From the NCBI GenBank assembly GCA_021732545.1, contig JAKFUW010000111.1, positions 1 through 5,525 of the forward strand: DNA of 5,525 nucleotides, in the 5' to 3' direction. Origin of the DNA: Alphaproteobacteria bacterium (GTDB lineage: Bacteria; Pseudomonadota; Alphaproteobacteria; Rickettsiales; UBA3002). Of this stretch, positions 5,504-5,525 are shown one piece after another (position 1 is the stretch's first letter; the number at the start of each line of letters is the position of its first letter). The position numbers and the translations under genes are program-made. The notes under the pieces are model-generated. The model ran no database searches, had not been told where the DNA came from, and was given only the letters and a program-made list of their open reading frames with translations.

Positions 5504-5525
5504 CTCCATCAATATTTCACCAGAT
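5492..5525 (-). CDS. Possible 3' end of an upstream gene, cut by the window edge
   Basis: One minus-strand frame is open from the window edge for ten codons (SGEILMEMPQ) and ends in TAA at 5494-5492, 7 bases before the lipoprotein ATG. The tight spacing fits the layout of the other genes. Ten codons are too few to show coding or to name a product, and one other frame is closed by a TGA at 5519-5517. Treat as tentative. Confidence 0.3.
   Translation of the reverse strand, partial: SGEILMEMPQ

Overview
The window is a stretch of a moderate-GC bacterial chromosome in which every supported gene lies on the minus strand. The organism is most likely an alphaproteobacterium. Three things point there: an ATP12-family F1-ATPase assembly chaperone (a family confined to Alphaproteobacteria and mitochondria), the neighbourhood rarA - rluC - ATP12, and a PccB closer in its motifs to mitochondrial PCCB than to actinobacterial carboxyltransferases. 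Genus cannot be assigned from the sequence. The abundance of short palindromic repeats, including the 'VIPAKAGIQ'-coding type, fits a lineage with many interspersed repeats.

Layout in the direction of transcription (right to left): a few 3' codons of a possible upstream gene (5525-5492); a small lipoprotein whose only domain is PDZ (5484-5131); rarA, a AAA+ replication-fork protein (5134-3755), overlapping the lipoprotein gene by ATGA; rluC, a 23S rRNA pseudouridine synthase (3748-2795); an ATP12 chaperone gene (2647-1940); pccB, an acyl-CoA carboxylase carboxyltransferase subunit (1775-237); and the 5' end of an unidentified gene that runs off the left edge (143-1).

The genes are co-directional and closely spaced, so they could form one transcript, but their jobs differ (envelope, replication-fork rescue, ribosome modification, ATP synthase assembly, propionyl-CoA metabolism). 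This looks like a housekeeping cluster rather than a pathway. The gaps are more unusual than the genes: the rarA/rluC, rluC/ATP12 and ATP12/pccB junctions each carry palindromic repeats of a different family. In the first, the repeat has been absorbed into rarA and supplies about 27 C-terminal residues and the rluC ribosome-binding site.

I see no new defence or mobile system here. The points most worth a second look are an isoleucine at the acyl-CoA specificity position of PccB, the repeat-derived RarA tail, the stand-alone PDZ lipoprotein next to rarA, and a hairpin over that lipoprotein's start codon. No rRNA, tRNA, CRISPR array, insertion sequence or convincing intrinsic terminator was found.
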